Assembly: GCA_024336345.1 (NCBI GenBank) | Contig: JANFOG010000008.1 | Location: 1,612,001-1,676,000 of the forward strand | Direction of reading: 5' to 3' | Source of the DNA: Mariannaea sp. PMI_226 | Taxonomy: Eukaryota; Ascomycota; Sordariomycetes; Hypocreales; Nectriaceae | Length of the DNA: 64,000 nucleotides | Shown: positions 1 through 10,912 of the stretch, in pieces | Numbering within the stretch: the first letter of the stretch is position 1 | Layout: each line of letters starts with the position of its first letter | Position numbers and translations under genes: made by a program | Notes under the pieces: model-generated | Seen by the model: the letters and a program-made list of their open reading frames with translations, nothing else | Databases searched by the model: none | What the model was told of the DNA's origin: nothing

Positions 1-2
1 CA

Positions 3-1997
3 TTGAAGAGAATACAGAAGGCTTTCCCATCATTTAACCCACCCTTACATCTCCCCTCTCTATCAACCTCCTTTCTTTCCAGTTTTACGGACAAAAACTC
101 GAGTGGAAACTCGAATGGAAACTTGAATGGAAACTCGAATGGAAACTCGAATGGAAACTTGAATGGAAACTTGAATGGAAACTTGAATGAAAACTCGAAT
201 GGAAGCTCGAAGAAGCCTATCGGTAGGCCTCCTATTAACGCTTCGTCATGGCCTCTGCAACGTCCACCAATTCATCCAATCTCATCAAACTCGAAACATG
301 GCTCTCTTCGCCCGAAGATTCATCGTCGAGTTACGTCAGATGAGAATATCCTCTATCAAACCGTCTCTCGTACCTCTTCTTTGGGAGATGACGATGAGTT
401 CCAGAACGTACGCGAAATGGTTAACATCCGGTACTTGGCCTTGAAAGATAGCCTCTCAGACGTGTCCAGCTTCAAAATGCCCCGTTTGCCAAAGTTGTCA
501 AACCCGGCTATGAGGTCGGCGATGTCACTGCACATAGACCACACAGATTACTCGACAGAAACTCTTGGTCAACCATCTAACGTACCACAAGAATTGGATA
601 TAGATCCCAAAGATCCCTTGGATCAAGTCTTGGAAGAGCTCACAGGTGACGTAGTCATTATGGGAGGATATCGCGGGTCCGTCCTACGGCATGCAGAACC
701 TCCTCATCAACAACTCTGGGCCCCAGTCAAGCTCGGCCTAAACATGCGAAAGGTGAACCTCGAAGTTGGCCTAGAAGACGAAGATGAGGAAAGGATGGAA
801 GAGACAGTCATCCCGTCAGGCATGTTGACACACATTGGTCCTATCGACATCTCTCGCAAGTTCATCAGGAAACTCTTGGCTTCCGAAAACGCACGTGAGG
901 GAATATTACGCGTTTGGAACTTTGGCTACGACTGGCGGCTGAGTCCTCGCTTGCTTTCTCGTAAGCTTCAAGAGTTTCTGCAGAAGCTGCCTTCGAATGA
1001 AGTAGGCGTTCCCAAGGAGTCCAGCGGCGCGCTTGTGATTGCCCACAGTTTGGGAGGACTCATTGCCAGGCATGCTGTCAACCAGCGACCAGACCTGTTC
1101 AGTTCGGTGCTGTACTGTGGTACGCCACAGCGTTGCATCAATATTCTCAACCCGTTGAGACATGGCGATGCAGTGCTGTTCAATGAAAAGCTACTCACAG
1201 CCCACGTCAATATGACTATCCGCACATCCTTCGTCTTCCTACCAGAGGACGGCTTCTGCTTCGTCGACAAGACGACAGGCGAGCCGTATCCCATCGACTT
1301 TTACGATCCAAAGGAATGGATCAAGTGGCGTTTGAGCCCTTGTATAGCACCATACCTCCCACCGTATAATCGTCAACCGCAAACCTCGTTCACCTCTCGT
1401 ATTCCAAAATCACTGCGGTCTCGAGCCGACAGCAAATCAGAGAGGCAACATCCCTCACCAACGACAGCCAGCCGTAACCCCGTCACTTTCCAGCTCGACA
1501 GCAATGGTACCGCGGCCCATGATGGATCGACTCCTTCAAACCCCGAACGTGAACGCTACTTGGCTTACCTCACAAAAACTCTTGCCGCCACACGCAAGTT
1601 TCGCTCGGAACTTGCCCACTCACCCTCTCACCAAGACGCTAATTTATATCCTCCCATGGCCGTCTTGTATGGCAGAAGCATCCCAACTGTGTTTGCGGCC
1701 CAGGTCGCCAGCCGTGAAGCAATTTGCTGCCAGGACGCATACGATGACCTGCTTTTCCGCGCAGGCGACGGTGTGGTTCTAGCCAAGGAAGCCATGTTGC
1801 CCGAGGGATACGCAGTCGTGCGCGGCGGTAGAGTACGAACAGAGAGAGGACACATTACCATGATAGGGGATTTACCGGCTATGGGGCGTGCGCTGGGGGC
1901 ATTACTCCGTGGGAGAAAGAAGGGCATTGGTCTGGGATATTCCGAAGAGAAGGAGGAAAAAGCAGTGGATGAACAGGTTGCGGCCGTGAGTGCGTAA
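3..1997 (+). CDS. LCAT-like alpha/beta hydrolase (5' end outside window)
   Basis: This is the 3' part of a lipase/acyltransferase of the lecithin:cholesterol acyltransferase-like alpha/beta hydrolase group. The frame is open to the left edge and I see no convincing ATG near it, so the true start probably lies upstream. About 664 codons are visible. The nucleophile elbow AHSLGG puts Ser at visible residue 349 (codon 1047-1049). A GDG motif at about residue 588 and the His of RGHITM at about 617 fit the acid and base positions of the triad. The segment FGYDWRLSPRLL before the elbow is typical of LCAT/PDAT relatives. The N-terminal 100 residues are low complexity, with a tandem Asn/Ser/Leu/Gly repeat and basic/Pro stretches, and no signal peptide is visible. 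Substrate (phospholipid or sterol ester) is inferred from family only. The gene ends at a TAA, with no obvious internal intron. Confidence 0.8.
   Translation: MKRIQKAFPSFNPPLHLPSLSTSFLSSFTDKNSSGNSNGNLNGNSNGNSNGNLNGNLNGNLNENSNGSSKKPIGRPPINASSWPLQRPPIHPISSNSKHGSLRPKIHRRVTSDENILYQTVSRTSSLGDDDEFQNVREMVNIRYLALKDSLSDVSSFKMPRLPKLSNPAMRSAMSLHIDHTDYSTETLGQPSNVPQELDIDPKDPLDQVLEELTGDVVIMGGYRGSVLRHAEPPHQQLWAPVKLGLNMRKVNLEVGLEDEDEERMEETVIPSGMLTHIGPIDISRKFIRKLLASENAREGILRVWNFGYDWRLSPRLLSRKLQEFLQKLPSNEVGVPKESSGALVIAHSLGGLIARHAVNQRPDLFSSVLYCGTPQRCINILNPLRHGDAVLFNEKLLTAHVNMTIRTSFVFLPEDGFCFVDKTTGEPYPIDFYDPKEWIKWRLSPCIAPYLPPYNRQPQTSFTSRIPKSLRSRADSKSERQHPSPTTASRNPVTFQLDSNGTAAHDGSTPSNPERERYLAYLTKTLAATRKFRSELAHSPSHQDANLYPPMAVLYGRSIPTVFAAQVASREAICCQDAYDDLLFRAGDGVVLAKEAMLPEGYAVVRGGRVRTERGHITMIGDLPAMGRALGALLRGRKKGIGLGYSEEKEEKAVDEQVAAVSA
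96..203 (+). repeat. 12-bp coding minisatellite, nine units
   Basis: Nine head-to-tail 12-bp units of the form AAC-TYG-AAT-GGA run without interruption. They encode Asn-Ser/Leu-Asn-Gly repeats near the N-terminus of the LCAT-like protein. Units differ mainly by TCG versus TTG at the second codon, and one has GAA in place of GGA. The 12-bp length keeps the frame whatever the copy number. Confidence 0.95.
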
Positions 1998-3081
1998 CAA
2001 TGGCGAGGAGAATTTTAGGGATTGACTACAGGGATTGACTGTCAGATATAACAACACTCTTCTGGCAAATCAGCACCGATCTTTGCGCTTATTATGACTT
2101 ACCTGCTTATGATGGAAGAAGAAATGCGAACGAACAAAGGTAGACGTGTGATGAAATGGGAAGAAAGCAACGAACAATGGTAAACAACCGAAGAACGGTA
2201 TGCTCATTCTGGATGGTATTTCATATCGGTATCGGCGCCAGTGGCTTTTTTGGTGTTTTGGTGCAAAATTGTGTACAATAGTTGTGAATTTAATACAGTA
2301 AGATATTACCAATAACAAGCAAATATTTTGCCATGTCATTTCCAGTTCTCCTCCAAGTTTGTGCCATTTTGTCCTTTGGTATCACACCGTGCTAATCCAA
2401 TAAGAGTACAATATATATACAGTTATTTTCGAGTCCTTTGTTCCGTTGCGAGTCCGCCGCTGCCATTCCGTCCGAGAGGTGAGCGCGTTTAGCGCCACAG
2501 TGCATCTTGTTTTTGAATCGCAGTCGTTCGTTCTTGTTGTTTTTTCCTTCATCGCACAAGGCTGAGTCGTTGTTTTTAAGAACAACAATAATAAATGAAT
2601 GTGAATGATAAGGAAGAATTAAGAATGGCGATGATAATAATATTAAGTAATAAAATTCAATAGGTAATGCGATCAGCATCGAGAACCCATGCCAGGCAGT
2701 AAAATTAGGGAAACCTGGCAGCGCTGGGGCGGGAATCGGCGCTTGACTGGGATTGGAACGTGTAGTGCTCTTTCAGCGAACCCTCGTAAAGCTGTTTGCT
2801 TTGAGATGATGGTAGGTTTTTTTCTGGTTCGGCTTGCGGCCCTTCTGTCTGGACCTTGTGTAAACATCGTCCGGCTTTGGTTGAATTGGTGATAGCTCTA
2901 TATGCCATCGAGTGGCACTGAGGGCTTCTATGTCTTGGAAGGAGTGGTGGCACGCGGTTTTGCCCGCGCAAAGGGAAAGGCGCCAGTATCAGCTCCAACG
3001 ACGAGTTTCGCCTGATACTTGCGCTGTTAGAGTTATAGGCAGTCTGTAGGGAGTTTTTGTTTTCTTTTTCCCGAGAGCATC
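1998..3081. other. Intergenic, convergent 3' ends
   Basis: This stretch lies between the 3' end of the LCAT-like gene and the 3' end of the 2EXR gene on the other strand. It is A/T-rich at 2220-2680 and holds likely 3' UTRs of both genes. Short open frames on both strands have no recognisable domain. I see no gene, RNA or repeat here. Confidence 0.6.
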
Positions 3082-3919
3082 TCAGGGCTGAGGAAACGCG
3101 CTCAATGGCAAGATCTTCCAATCGGGAGGGGTCCAATCGGGAGTATGTTCACACAAAGTCGCAAGCGCTGTCTGGATCTGGTGCGCGATGCGGACATAGA
3201 CCATGGTCGGCTCTACACACTCAGGCCACAAGTTATCCAAAGACTCCTCTTCGCGGGGCACAAAAATGATCTCTTCGAGGCCGGGTAGACGGGCTTGCAA
3301 CCGACGGAGCAGCTCCACGGTCATCCTAGAGGCGGTCATTGAACGGTATGTCGAATCAATCCAGAAGAGCCCATCGTTGATGGCAACACGGCGGACGGCG
3401 GCAAGCTCGTTTGGGTCACACATGGACATGCAGGTGTGAAACTGTGAATCAGCCATCATGTAACCGTCCCGGGGGCCAAAGTAGAGGATGTCGTGAACAG
3501 GGTTGAAGAAGACTTGGCCTGGGCCACGAGCAAAGCCAAATTGCAGCTGGTAGTACTTCAAGGCTGCGGCACGAGACTCGGTACAGACGTGAAGGTTGGC
3601 AGGAATGATAGCGGACGAAGTGCAGCCGGTGCTGAGTGAGGCACCTGCTTCTAAAGAATCTGGCAGACACGACCAATCCGCACCGCAGCGGACGGGGACC
3701 AGGCGAGTTTGAGGTAGGTTATAATTCCAAATCTTGAGACGCAGCTCGATAGGGAGCCTAGAGAAGAAGTGCTACGCAGGAGTAAAATAGTGCGAGGTAA
3801 GTATTTGGTTTCTCTCGTAGTCTACCCTCTGCAGCTGTAGATGCGGGTGATCGGCGAGGCTAAAAACTTACAAATGGGGGCGTGTCTGACGACAGCGGGG
3901 AGCTTGAGGCCGAGAGCAT
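3082..3919 (-). CDS. 2EXR-domain protein
   Basis: This is a fungal 2EXR-family protein of unknown function, predicted at 245 residues. Exon 1 is 3872-3919 (16 codons) and exon 2 is 3082-3771. The 100-bp intron has a GTAAGT donor and a GTAG acceptor, phase 0. Right after the junction the protein reads HFFSRLPIELRLKIWNYNLP (residues 17-36), which is the 2EXR signature F..LP.E.R..IW. The later segment ILYFGPRDGYMM is the usual second conserved block of the family, and a Leu/Arg-rich stretch follows. 2EXR proteins are often expanded in Pezizomycotina and none has a well-defined biochemical role. The start ATG is the only one that gives a clean splice into the domain. The upstream DNA is strongly CT-rich on the coding strand. 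Confidence 0.78.
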
Positions 3920-4305
3920 GATGAGGATGCGTGAAGGTATGATCCAAAATTTGAATGGGGTATGGAGAATGAGGGGGGGAGGAGGGAGAAGGGAGGGAGT
4001 AGAAGCTTGAAAAGGAACAGGACTTTACGTTTATAGGTAATGAAGCTTGGAGTAATGTAGGTTTGAGGTGGGCATAGGATCAACACCAGGAGATGAGATA
4101 GAGCAGAGTGGAGGGGGAGGGGGACGCGGAGCTGAGGGAGGGGAAAGGGAGTGGGTGTACAAGCTGAAAGAGTCTAATTTCAATAGGTAGTACTCCATAA
4201 TGATACCGTGCTTCGTTACGAAGGAATCGTAAAGCAACAATGACGAGGAGCCCAAGGTTCTTGGGACGTATGCCATCATTCTCTGTGTCCGTGTCCGTCC
4301 CCGTC

Positions 4306-4512
4306 GGGGGTGGAGGGGGGGGAGGGGAGGGTGTGGTCAAGACAGGCATGTGTAAGTTCCCTAGTAAAATGAACGTACTGGGTACGAGATGTTCTCATGC
4401 AGCGCCTTGGTGCCCGAAGTCCAGTCACTTTGCCCTCGTCAAGAGGCAGAGAGACGGGAACCGACTGCTTGGTTCGGAGAGCGGGGGGGCCGGGGGGCCC
4501 GGGGGGTCCGGG
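4306..4512 (+). other. Two G-quadruplex-type motifs
   Basis: G runs at 4306-4310, 4315-4322, 4324-4327 and 4329-4331 make one four-tract motif with loops of 1-4 bases. G runs at 4483-4489, 4492-4497, 4501-4506 and 4510-4512 make a second. Both lie on the + strand upstream of the minus-strand 2EXR gene, so on that gene's coding strand they read as C-rich DNA. Purine-rich DNA continues back to about 3960. Confidence 0.6.
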
Positions 4513-7500
4513 CTCACTAGTTCTGCGTATATCGTCCACGTCTGCCATGTTAGGCCGCTCTTGGCTTGAAGCTCTGGGCTCCCCTGTTTGCCTGCCAGAT
4601 GCCTTTGCTTTGTCTGCGCCAAGATGCTCTCCTCTTCTCTTCCCCCTTGTGTTTGTGGCTCGGCGTCAGTTGGTTTGGCGCCGTCGGTCTTGACCAAGCT
4701 TGGCCTTGGTCTGGGTAGATCCCAGGTTGACATTTAGTGGTGGCTGAACAAGGGAAGCTCAAGTTCGCTGCTGTGATTCCCCAGAGTGCCCAAGGGCCAA
4801 GCTCTTTGCATTCCCACCCTCCATGCCATGCATAGGCCTACCGCTATCTGCATCCCTTTTAACCAGACATATGATGTGTCTCGGTTGAGCTGCCGACAAA
4901 CCGGTCCCCGCCATGGACTGGAGGAATAGAAAGAGACTTGCATACCTACTCAGGTATGTTTCTGTGCCTTCATATGGATTGATTAACAGATAATTACTGC
5001 TCAGTTCAGCTCCGACGACCAAGAACGACGTTATCGACGACGAGGGTCCCCGGGGACGATTCTTGGCACTAGGTAAGTCTTGTTGTTATGGGAATCCTCT
5101 CTTTTTCCAGGTATTGACCCTAATACACAATGACATGGATCATTGAGGCACAGTTCCAGCTCTCAAAGTGCTTTTGGCGGCCAGGGTCTGTGAGGGGTTC
5201 CCTGCTCGTGTAGGTCCCTTGTGACGGCAATAAAGCAGCCACCGCATCTCGCACGTCCAAAGGCTGGCCGGCCGGCTTGCATGCAGACATTGCATCTCTG
5301 GCACACTGTCTTCTTAAACCCGATCCTTCGTGCTGTGCGGTGCGAGATCACCAAAGTTGACTTTTCACGCATATACACCGTTAGTGTCTTGGGTAGACTA
5401 AAGATTCATTTGCGTCTTAATCTGTAGGGTCTTCCTTTTTGACGACAGACAAAACAAGACAGGCTCGTGCTTCCCGGCCTCTGGGCAGACGGGCTGGGGT
5501 GGAGTCTCAAGTCTAAGCCCGCCCCTCCGCTTGCTCACTTGGTCGAGTGTGGACCACCGACCTTAATTAGTTCTCCACAGGACGTTTTGCCTATCCCCAC
5601 CTATGGGGGAGCATATTGTATTTCGCTCCAACGAGCCCTGGTCTCCTGAAAGGTCCTGTCTAGCAAGCCTCAATCAGGTACAACGGAACTTGCCAGTGCT
5701 GATCGGCAGACTGCAAAACATCAATTACTACATTAGGATACTGCATGAGGACTCCTTAGTGCTGTCTGGGAGCCGTTGCAACCTGCACCGTGCTTTGGCA
5801 TACTTAGCTTTCGCGTCTCTCTGTTTGATGCGCGAGACAGGCATGGCAGTACACTCGCCGATTCGATTTCATCGTATTCAGACTTCTCCTTGACCTGGCC
5901 AACACCAAGGTTCCCTTTGACGTGGGGATACCGTTGCGGTTAGATGACAGTGGTGGATCAAACTGCTTCACTCTTTTGTCGCCGGGCATCACTACGTAGT
6001 ACTTCAATATCGAGAGACGCAGACTCAGGGCTCCATCCATCCCTGTCATTGCTTGCAATGATTTTTTTTTTTTGGTAGGGGGGCGTTGTTTGGTTGTTTG
6101 TTCTGATTTGGTTTGGTTGGTTTTGTTTCTTTTTCCTTTCTTTTTTTTCCCTTCCTTTCAGTAGCGGTCATCATCATTCGGCGACGCCTCACGCTGTGGT
6201 GCTGCAGGTCTGGCGTTTGCCTCGAGCAAATCATCCTGGTTTCTGCTGAAGATGTGCCGGGTCAAATCCCGGCCGTGGGGAGGCAAGATACCACACCGTC
6301 CAGGGGGAATCCATGCCCAAAGCCACGGAAGTGATAGATGCCGAATTTGGCCCATCGAATCCAATATTCCATCCCCTTGTCATTTATTGTAGCCTCGCCG
6401 TCCATAACCCATGCCCTGCCACTTTCCCACCTAATGCTGACTTGACCGGCAACATCAAACAGGCACAGGCAGGCTGAAAGTTTCAAGTCCGGGCAGCAAG
6501 CAACGCTACTGTCGATCATCCGCAACGCTTTGGCCGGCGGACGGCGGCTTTAACGCTCGAGCCACAATGGGCGAACTTGCTAATTCGGCATTGCTGGTTG
6601 GTTTCCTTCGTACGTTGTGCCTGGATTAAGCCGTCGAGTCTTTGGGACAATTGCACAAATGGCGTCGTGTCTATATACTGTGTGTCCTCCGGTGCACCTT
6701 TCACTTCCGATGGGTATCGAATCAATACGCTCCAATTGTTTTTTCTTCACGTCAATGACTTACATGGCTGCAATTCAGCTCCTTCATATTTCAAACCCCG
6801 ATGGCTGGGGCGTTGATTCGCGCCCATTCAAAGGCAACAGCAAGATGTGAAAGCCTCATCTCGGAACCCTGTATGTGAACAAACAGCATTAGCCAGAGCC
6901 CTGTTCTGTATCCACGGAGCTGAATAACGTTGCATCGAGTTTGTACTCCATGATGATCCATCAGGTCTCCATTGCAAGGATGACAGAGCAATGGGACTTT
7001 TCGAAGTAACTTTGTACATGCCGAAAACTTTCGGACACCATTCTATTGGAGGATTGTGCAAAAGAGGTACGTATCTATCAAGCCCCCCGGGTTAAGTTCG
7101 GCTGTCGTGAACAACTTGGGCAACTTTCATCACGTGATGGGAGAGATTCCCCAATCAACCAGAGAAGTGTTTTTGGAGTGCTGTTTTGACTGGCAGGCTG
7201 CTTGGTACTGTGTTGTGCACGTTGCTTCACCTGCCTTACCTAATCTGTGTTCGACAGGAGGACCTCTCTCACGTGCCTCTTTTCTCTTTCATCTCCGCAC
7301 ACTTCATTACAGGTACGAAGCTACAGTACCTAACTTCTACATGCGGAGTAGCATCAAACACTTCAAGTCCGAATCCACTTCAACAAAGACAATATATCAC
7401 CAATACCGATCTCGTCCATCCGCTTAATTTCGAGCCCGCAATTACAGCAACTTTCCACGTATAGCAAAATATCCGGCGTTTGGGGACGCGCGCAAACTGA

Positions 7501-8028
7501 TTCAGGCAGTATGCAACTTTTTGGTACATGATGGCCTTCTCCACCAACAGTATGTCGTCAATTGATGTAGCCGCCGTGTCGGCATTCTCGCAAACGGCAG
7601 TGGGTTGCATCCAAACTCCCCACACGCTGTGATTGGGCAGGTTGATGCTCTTAGGCGCCCATGTCAACTCTCTTGCGATGAACGCTACACAACGATTGAC
7701 CAATCCAGATCTCATCAAGATGCAGATCTTGAATCGTCCCAAGACTTGAATCTCGATCGACATCAATCATAACCCTCCATCCAGGACCCCGCGCCTATTA
7801 TGCATGCATGGGCGCTTCGTACAGTTGCAATCACAGATAACTCTTGCATCTCATTGGCTGTCTCATGAGTCGTAGTTGATATTCAAAGCAAGTTAGTTGA
7901 TTGTCAAGCGGCAATGGAAAATTGTGTAGACTTGCGTTATAACTATGATATCTGTTCTAGTGTGAGGTGCGGAAAAAAAAATTATACATAGCACACATCT
8001 AGAGTCTCCTTCCCTCAAACCAGTTCAC

Positions 8029-8066
8029 GTTTCGTTTCGTTTCGTTTCCTTATTTCGTTTCGCTTC
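8029..8066 (+). repeat. TTTCG pentanucleotide tract
   Basis: Several tandem TTTCG units, broken once by CTTA, lie about 135-170 bp upstream of the membrane-protein start codon. They sit in a generally T/C-rich leader typical of fungal promoters and 5' UTRs. Confidence 0.8.
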
Positions 8067-8198
8067 ATATTATTTCTCTGTCCTTATCTACTCTTTATAT
8101 TTGGCTTCCTCCTGGCTGAGGGCGCTGTCTGCTTCTGTTCTTCATCCGATACCCTTGCCTCATCACCTTCCCTTTCGCAATAACCTATCTTGGACATT

Positions 8199-8951
8199 AT
8201 GTCTTTCACCGGTACCAAGACGGAGATCTCTGCCTCTAACTTCGAGGTCGATTCCGATGACCTCCGTCAAGAGTCCAAGATACGAATCTACCGTCTCGTG
8301 GAGAGTGCCAGGATCGGTCTGACGGCGTTAGCCCTTGCTGCTGGCGTCACCGTTCTAGGCGTAGCAGCCAACTCGGTCTCGATCTATAATGCCACCAATG
8401 TGACAGATGCCTACTTGCTTCCTCTGTGGCCGGTGAACATGGACCTTCGGCCAACTGTGGTTTTCATTGTCACTAGTACCATCATCATTTTGACCAAAAT
8501 CATATCCCTGGTTGCTAGCAGAGCTCAGCCTGTAAGTTCCAAGCATCTGACAACTGAGCAGTCCTTTTTGCAAAGGTGGACTAACCTTCGGCTTCAGAAG
8601 GCACAGAACCGCGCAATAATCCACATGGCTCTTTCTATCGTGGTACCCGCAGTTGCCTTCATTGCCGCTTTGGTCGGGGTTGTATTCTTCTACACAGTCA
8701 ATGCATCGGCCACGGTCGATTCGTTTCAAAGCTGGACTTGCCGTTGGCAGGATGTCCCCATGATAACGCAACCGCACTTTGGAACTCTTTGCAAGCAGAG
8801 CCAGGCTGGATTGGGTCTCGCCGTCTTTCTCCTGCCTCTAGAGGCTATAATTCTGGGGATGGCCAGTTACCAGGCTCTTCTCCAGAGACAACTCAGCAAG
8901 GCCACAAGGGCACCTGAGCCCAAGACAGGACCACCCTCGGATATGTCTTGA
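8199..8951 (+). CDS. Four-pass integral membrane protein, unknown function
   Basis: I do not recognise a named family. Four hydrophobic segments are clear: around residues 35-58, 87-110, then after the intron AIIHMALSIVVPAVAFIAAL and AVFLLPLEAIILGMASYQAL. Two extracellular or lumenal loops each contain possible N-glycosylation or Cys sites (NATNVT; WTCRWQ...LCKQ). The start is the ATG at 8199, in a good fungal context. A 66-nt intron at 8532-8597 is likely (GTAAGT donor, ACTAAC branch site, CAG acceptor), giving exons 8199-8531 and 8598-8951 and a 228-residue protein. The intron is a multiple of three and has no stop, so a retained form would be 250 residues. Four-pass topology with short tails resembles the MARVEL-like fold often seen in fungal hypothetical proteins, but that is a guess. 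Confidence 0.65.
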   Translation: MSFTGTKTEISASNFEVDSDDLRQESKIRIYRLVESARIGLTALALAAGVTVLGVAANSVSIYNATNVTDAYLLPLWPVNMDLRPTVVFIVTSTIIILTKIISLVASRAQPVSSKHLTTEQSFLQRWTNLRLQKAQNRAIIHMALSIVVPAVAFIAALVGVVFFYTVNASATVDSFQSWTCRWQDVPMITQPHFGTLCKQSQAGLGLAVFLLPLEAIILGMASYQALLQRQLSKATRAPEPKTGPPSDMS

Positions 8952-10912
8952 GGATTGAGTGCAGTAGCCCCAGAAACTCAGGTTGGGGGCCCAGCTGTCA
9001 AATCCATGTAGTTCAACGGAGAACTCTGCAAACGACATACGCTATATTGTACACGTACCCACAGCTTCGTTTCCTCTCATCCTGGACCTGGAGCTATTAA
9101 GGGTGGAGAGCAACGGAGTGATCATGCGGGAGAAAGGAAGGCTTTGAATAATTTTCTTGTAAAACTCTCGGCTAATTTAACCGTTTTTGATGCGGGTTGT
9201 TATTACCTTGGGTCTGGACAGGTTTTGCTTTTTACTCAAGTTACATGGTCTACTCTCCAAGCTTCTAACGATTCCGACTTGTCATTTTCTTTTTTTTTTT
9301 TCCCTCTCAACTATTTTATAATCACGCCGAATCTATCATGCACTCCAGCTCTTTCTGCTCAGCCACTGAAACTGGTACGTAATCAAAGGGATAATTGGCT
9401 CGGGGAGCCGCGCAAGTTTCCAAGGACTCGGGGAAGCCTTCACAGCCTGGGCAGTGATCCCGTCAGTCTGGGTCGTCGCTGTGGATCGTTCAGCCTCGAT
9501 CTGTCGGGATGGCTTGTTGTGTCAGTTGTTTGAATCGGATCCAGGTTTTCAGCAACAGCCTTGCCAGTCATGCTGCGACATGATGGCGGTGGGAACTTCA
9601 TGGTACGTAGTTGGATAGTTTATTTTGGCGCATCATAGCATCGAGAGCTGAATAAGATACGGCGATCATTCAATAGCCTGTTTATCGGGGAAATTACCGC
9701 GTAGATCTACTAGATATCCGAGATGTTGTATCCCGTAGCCTTGGAGACGCCGTTGCCCAGATCTCTCTCGAGTCACACTGCGTAGTATTTCGTAGATCAA
9801 CAGCGGTGATCCAATAGCAAGTACGTGCAGAGTAGGAATTGTGAGTGCTGTCCCAACTTCAAGAAAGAGGCCTCGGCGTCAGGATATCCACGAGGGAGGA
9901 AAGAAAATAAGCAGGTCGAGCTCGGGTGTGTCTCATGGTCAGAGACATGGATCCCTTGTTCGCAGGGCGGGACATGAGATATTGACGCAGAAAGGACTTT
10001 ATTAATCACGAATTTATCCATCCTGTACTCCATAAGGCAGAATTCATATGGCGGCTAATGATATACGTAGGTTGTGGTTGCTTGGCGATCTCCCTTCTCT
10101 TGTTCTCTCTTTTTTTTTTTTTTTTTTTTTTTTAAAGCCTACGTCTATTTTTCTTCTTCCTGCGTCAGCATGATGCTTGCATCATGAAACAGAGACAAGC
10201 ACCCGAAAACGAGGGGCCAGAAGAACTGTTGAGGTCAATAGCATCACAAGGGAGAGGTTGACACGGAGACACCGCAACGCTACAATTAGTTCCCCTCTAC
10301 ATCCGTCTCGGTGTATCTCTCTTCGGCCATCCGCACCCGCGAGTCTCATACAGAATTGTTACAGCCGTGCGGAAAAGAAACAAACTTTTCATTTGTGGAA
10401 CTCAACCTGTGTCAATACTCAAGTAATCATAGTAATCGTAGTGAGAAGAGGAATAGTTAGGAAGCGGGTGAATAAATCTGCCCTGCCTTGATGGATGGTG
10501 TATTGTCTGTGTGTGCCCTCCCGAACCATTTGATGCCCGACAAAAAAAAAAAAAAAAAAAAAAAAGAAGCCCATTTGCCCTGTCCTTGCGCGATGTCTTA
10601 TTACTGCACCTCCAGACATTGGGATTTCCTGTGTCTTGGATCTTTTTTCATGTAAGGAGGGATGACGCCCCAAACCCACACACTAATTGGTACAGCACTG
10701 GTGAGTTGCCTCGAACAGCTCGTAGGTGCTTCCGGTGTGTCAATGAATGTTGCTCGGCCGTCCAGTTGCCACCCAATTGCTTGTTGATATTGCTTAATTG
10801 GCCAAATGATTCTGTATTCTGTTTTGATTCCAAAATCTCTAATAACCTCGGTTCGACTTTTTATCAACAGTCTGCACCAGCCAACACACATCAACTAACC
10901 AGCTAACTCACC
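8952..10912. other. Intergenic with long homopolymer tracts
   Basis: This is 2 kb between two + strand genes. It contains a T tract of about 24 bases at 10110-10133 and an A tract of about 24 bases at 10542-10565. Open frames are short and lack recognisable domains. The last 300 bases before 10913 are the likely promoter and leader of the MIF-like gene. Confidence 0.6.

Larger units (their letters stand above)
3920..8198. other. 4.3-kb gene-poor region
   Basis: This region lies between the divergent 2EXR gene and the four-pass membrane protein gene. The first 600 bases are purine-rich on the + strand with several long G runs. The rest is mixed composition with T tracts (6062-6075). Open frames are short, on both strands, with no domain, no consistent splice chain and no homology I recognise. 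Ordinary promoter sequence is expected at both ends. A non-coding transcript cannot be excluded. Confidence 0.5.

Noticed and set aside
6253..6275. CCGGG-loop-CCCGG hairpin resembling a tRNA T arm
   Set aside because: The loop lacks the TTCRA pattern and no cloverleaf fits upstream.
7380..7766. 128-codon minus-strand open frame
   Set aside because: No recognisable motif, ordinary length by chance, and no neighbouring exons in frame.
8532..8561. A 30-nt intron ending at the first CAG inside the membrane-protein gene
   Set aside because: Too short for a fungal spliceosomal intron. The later CAG at 8595-8597 with an ACTAAC branch site is much better.
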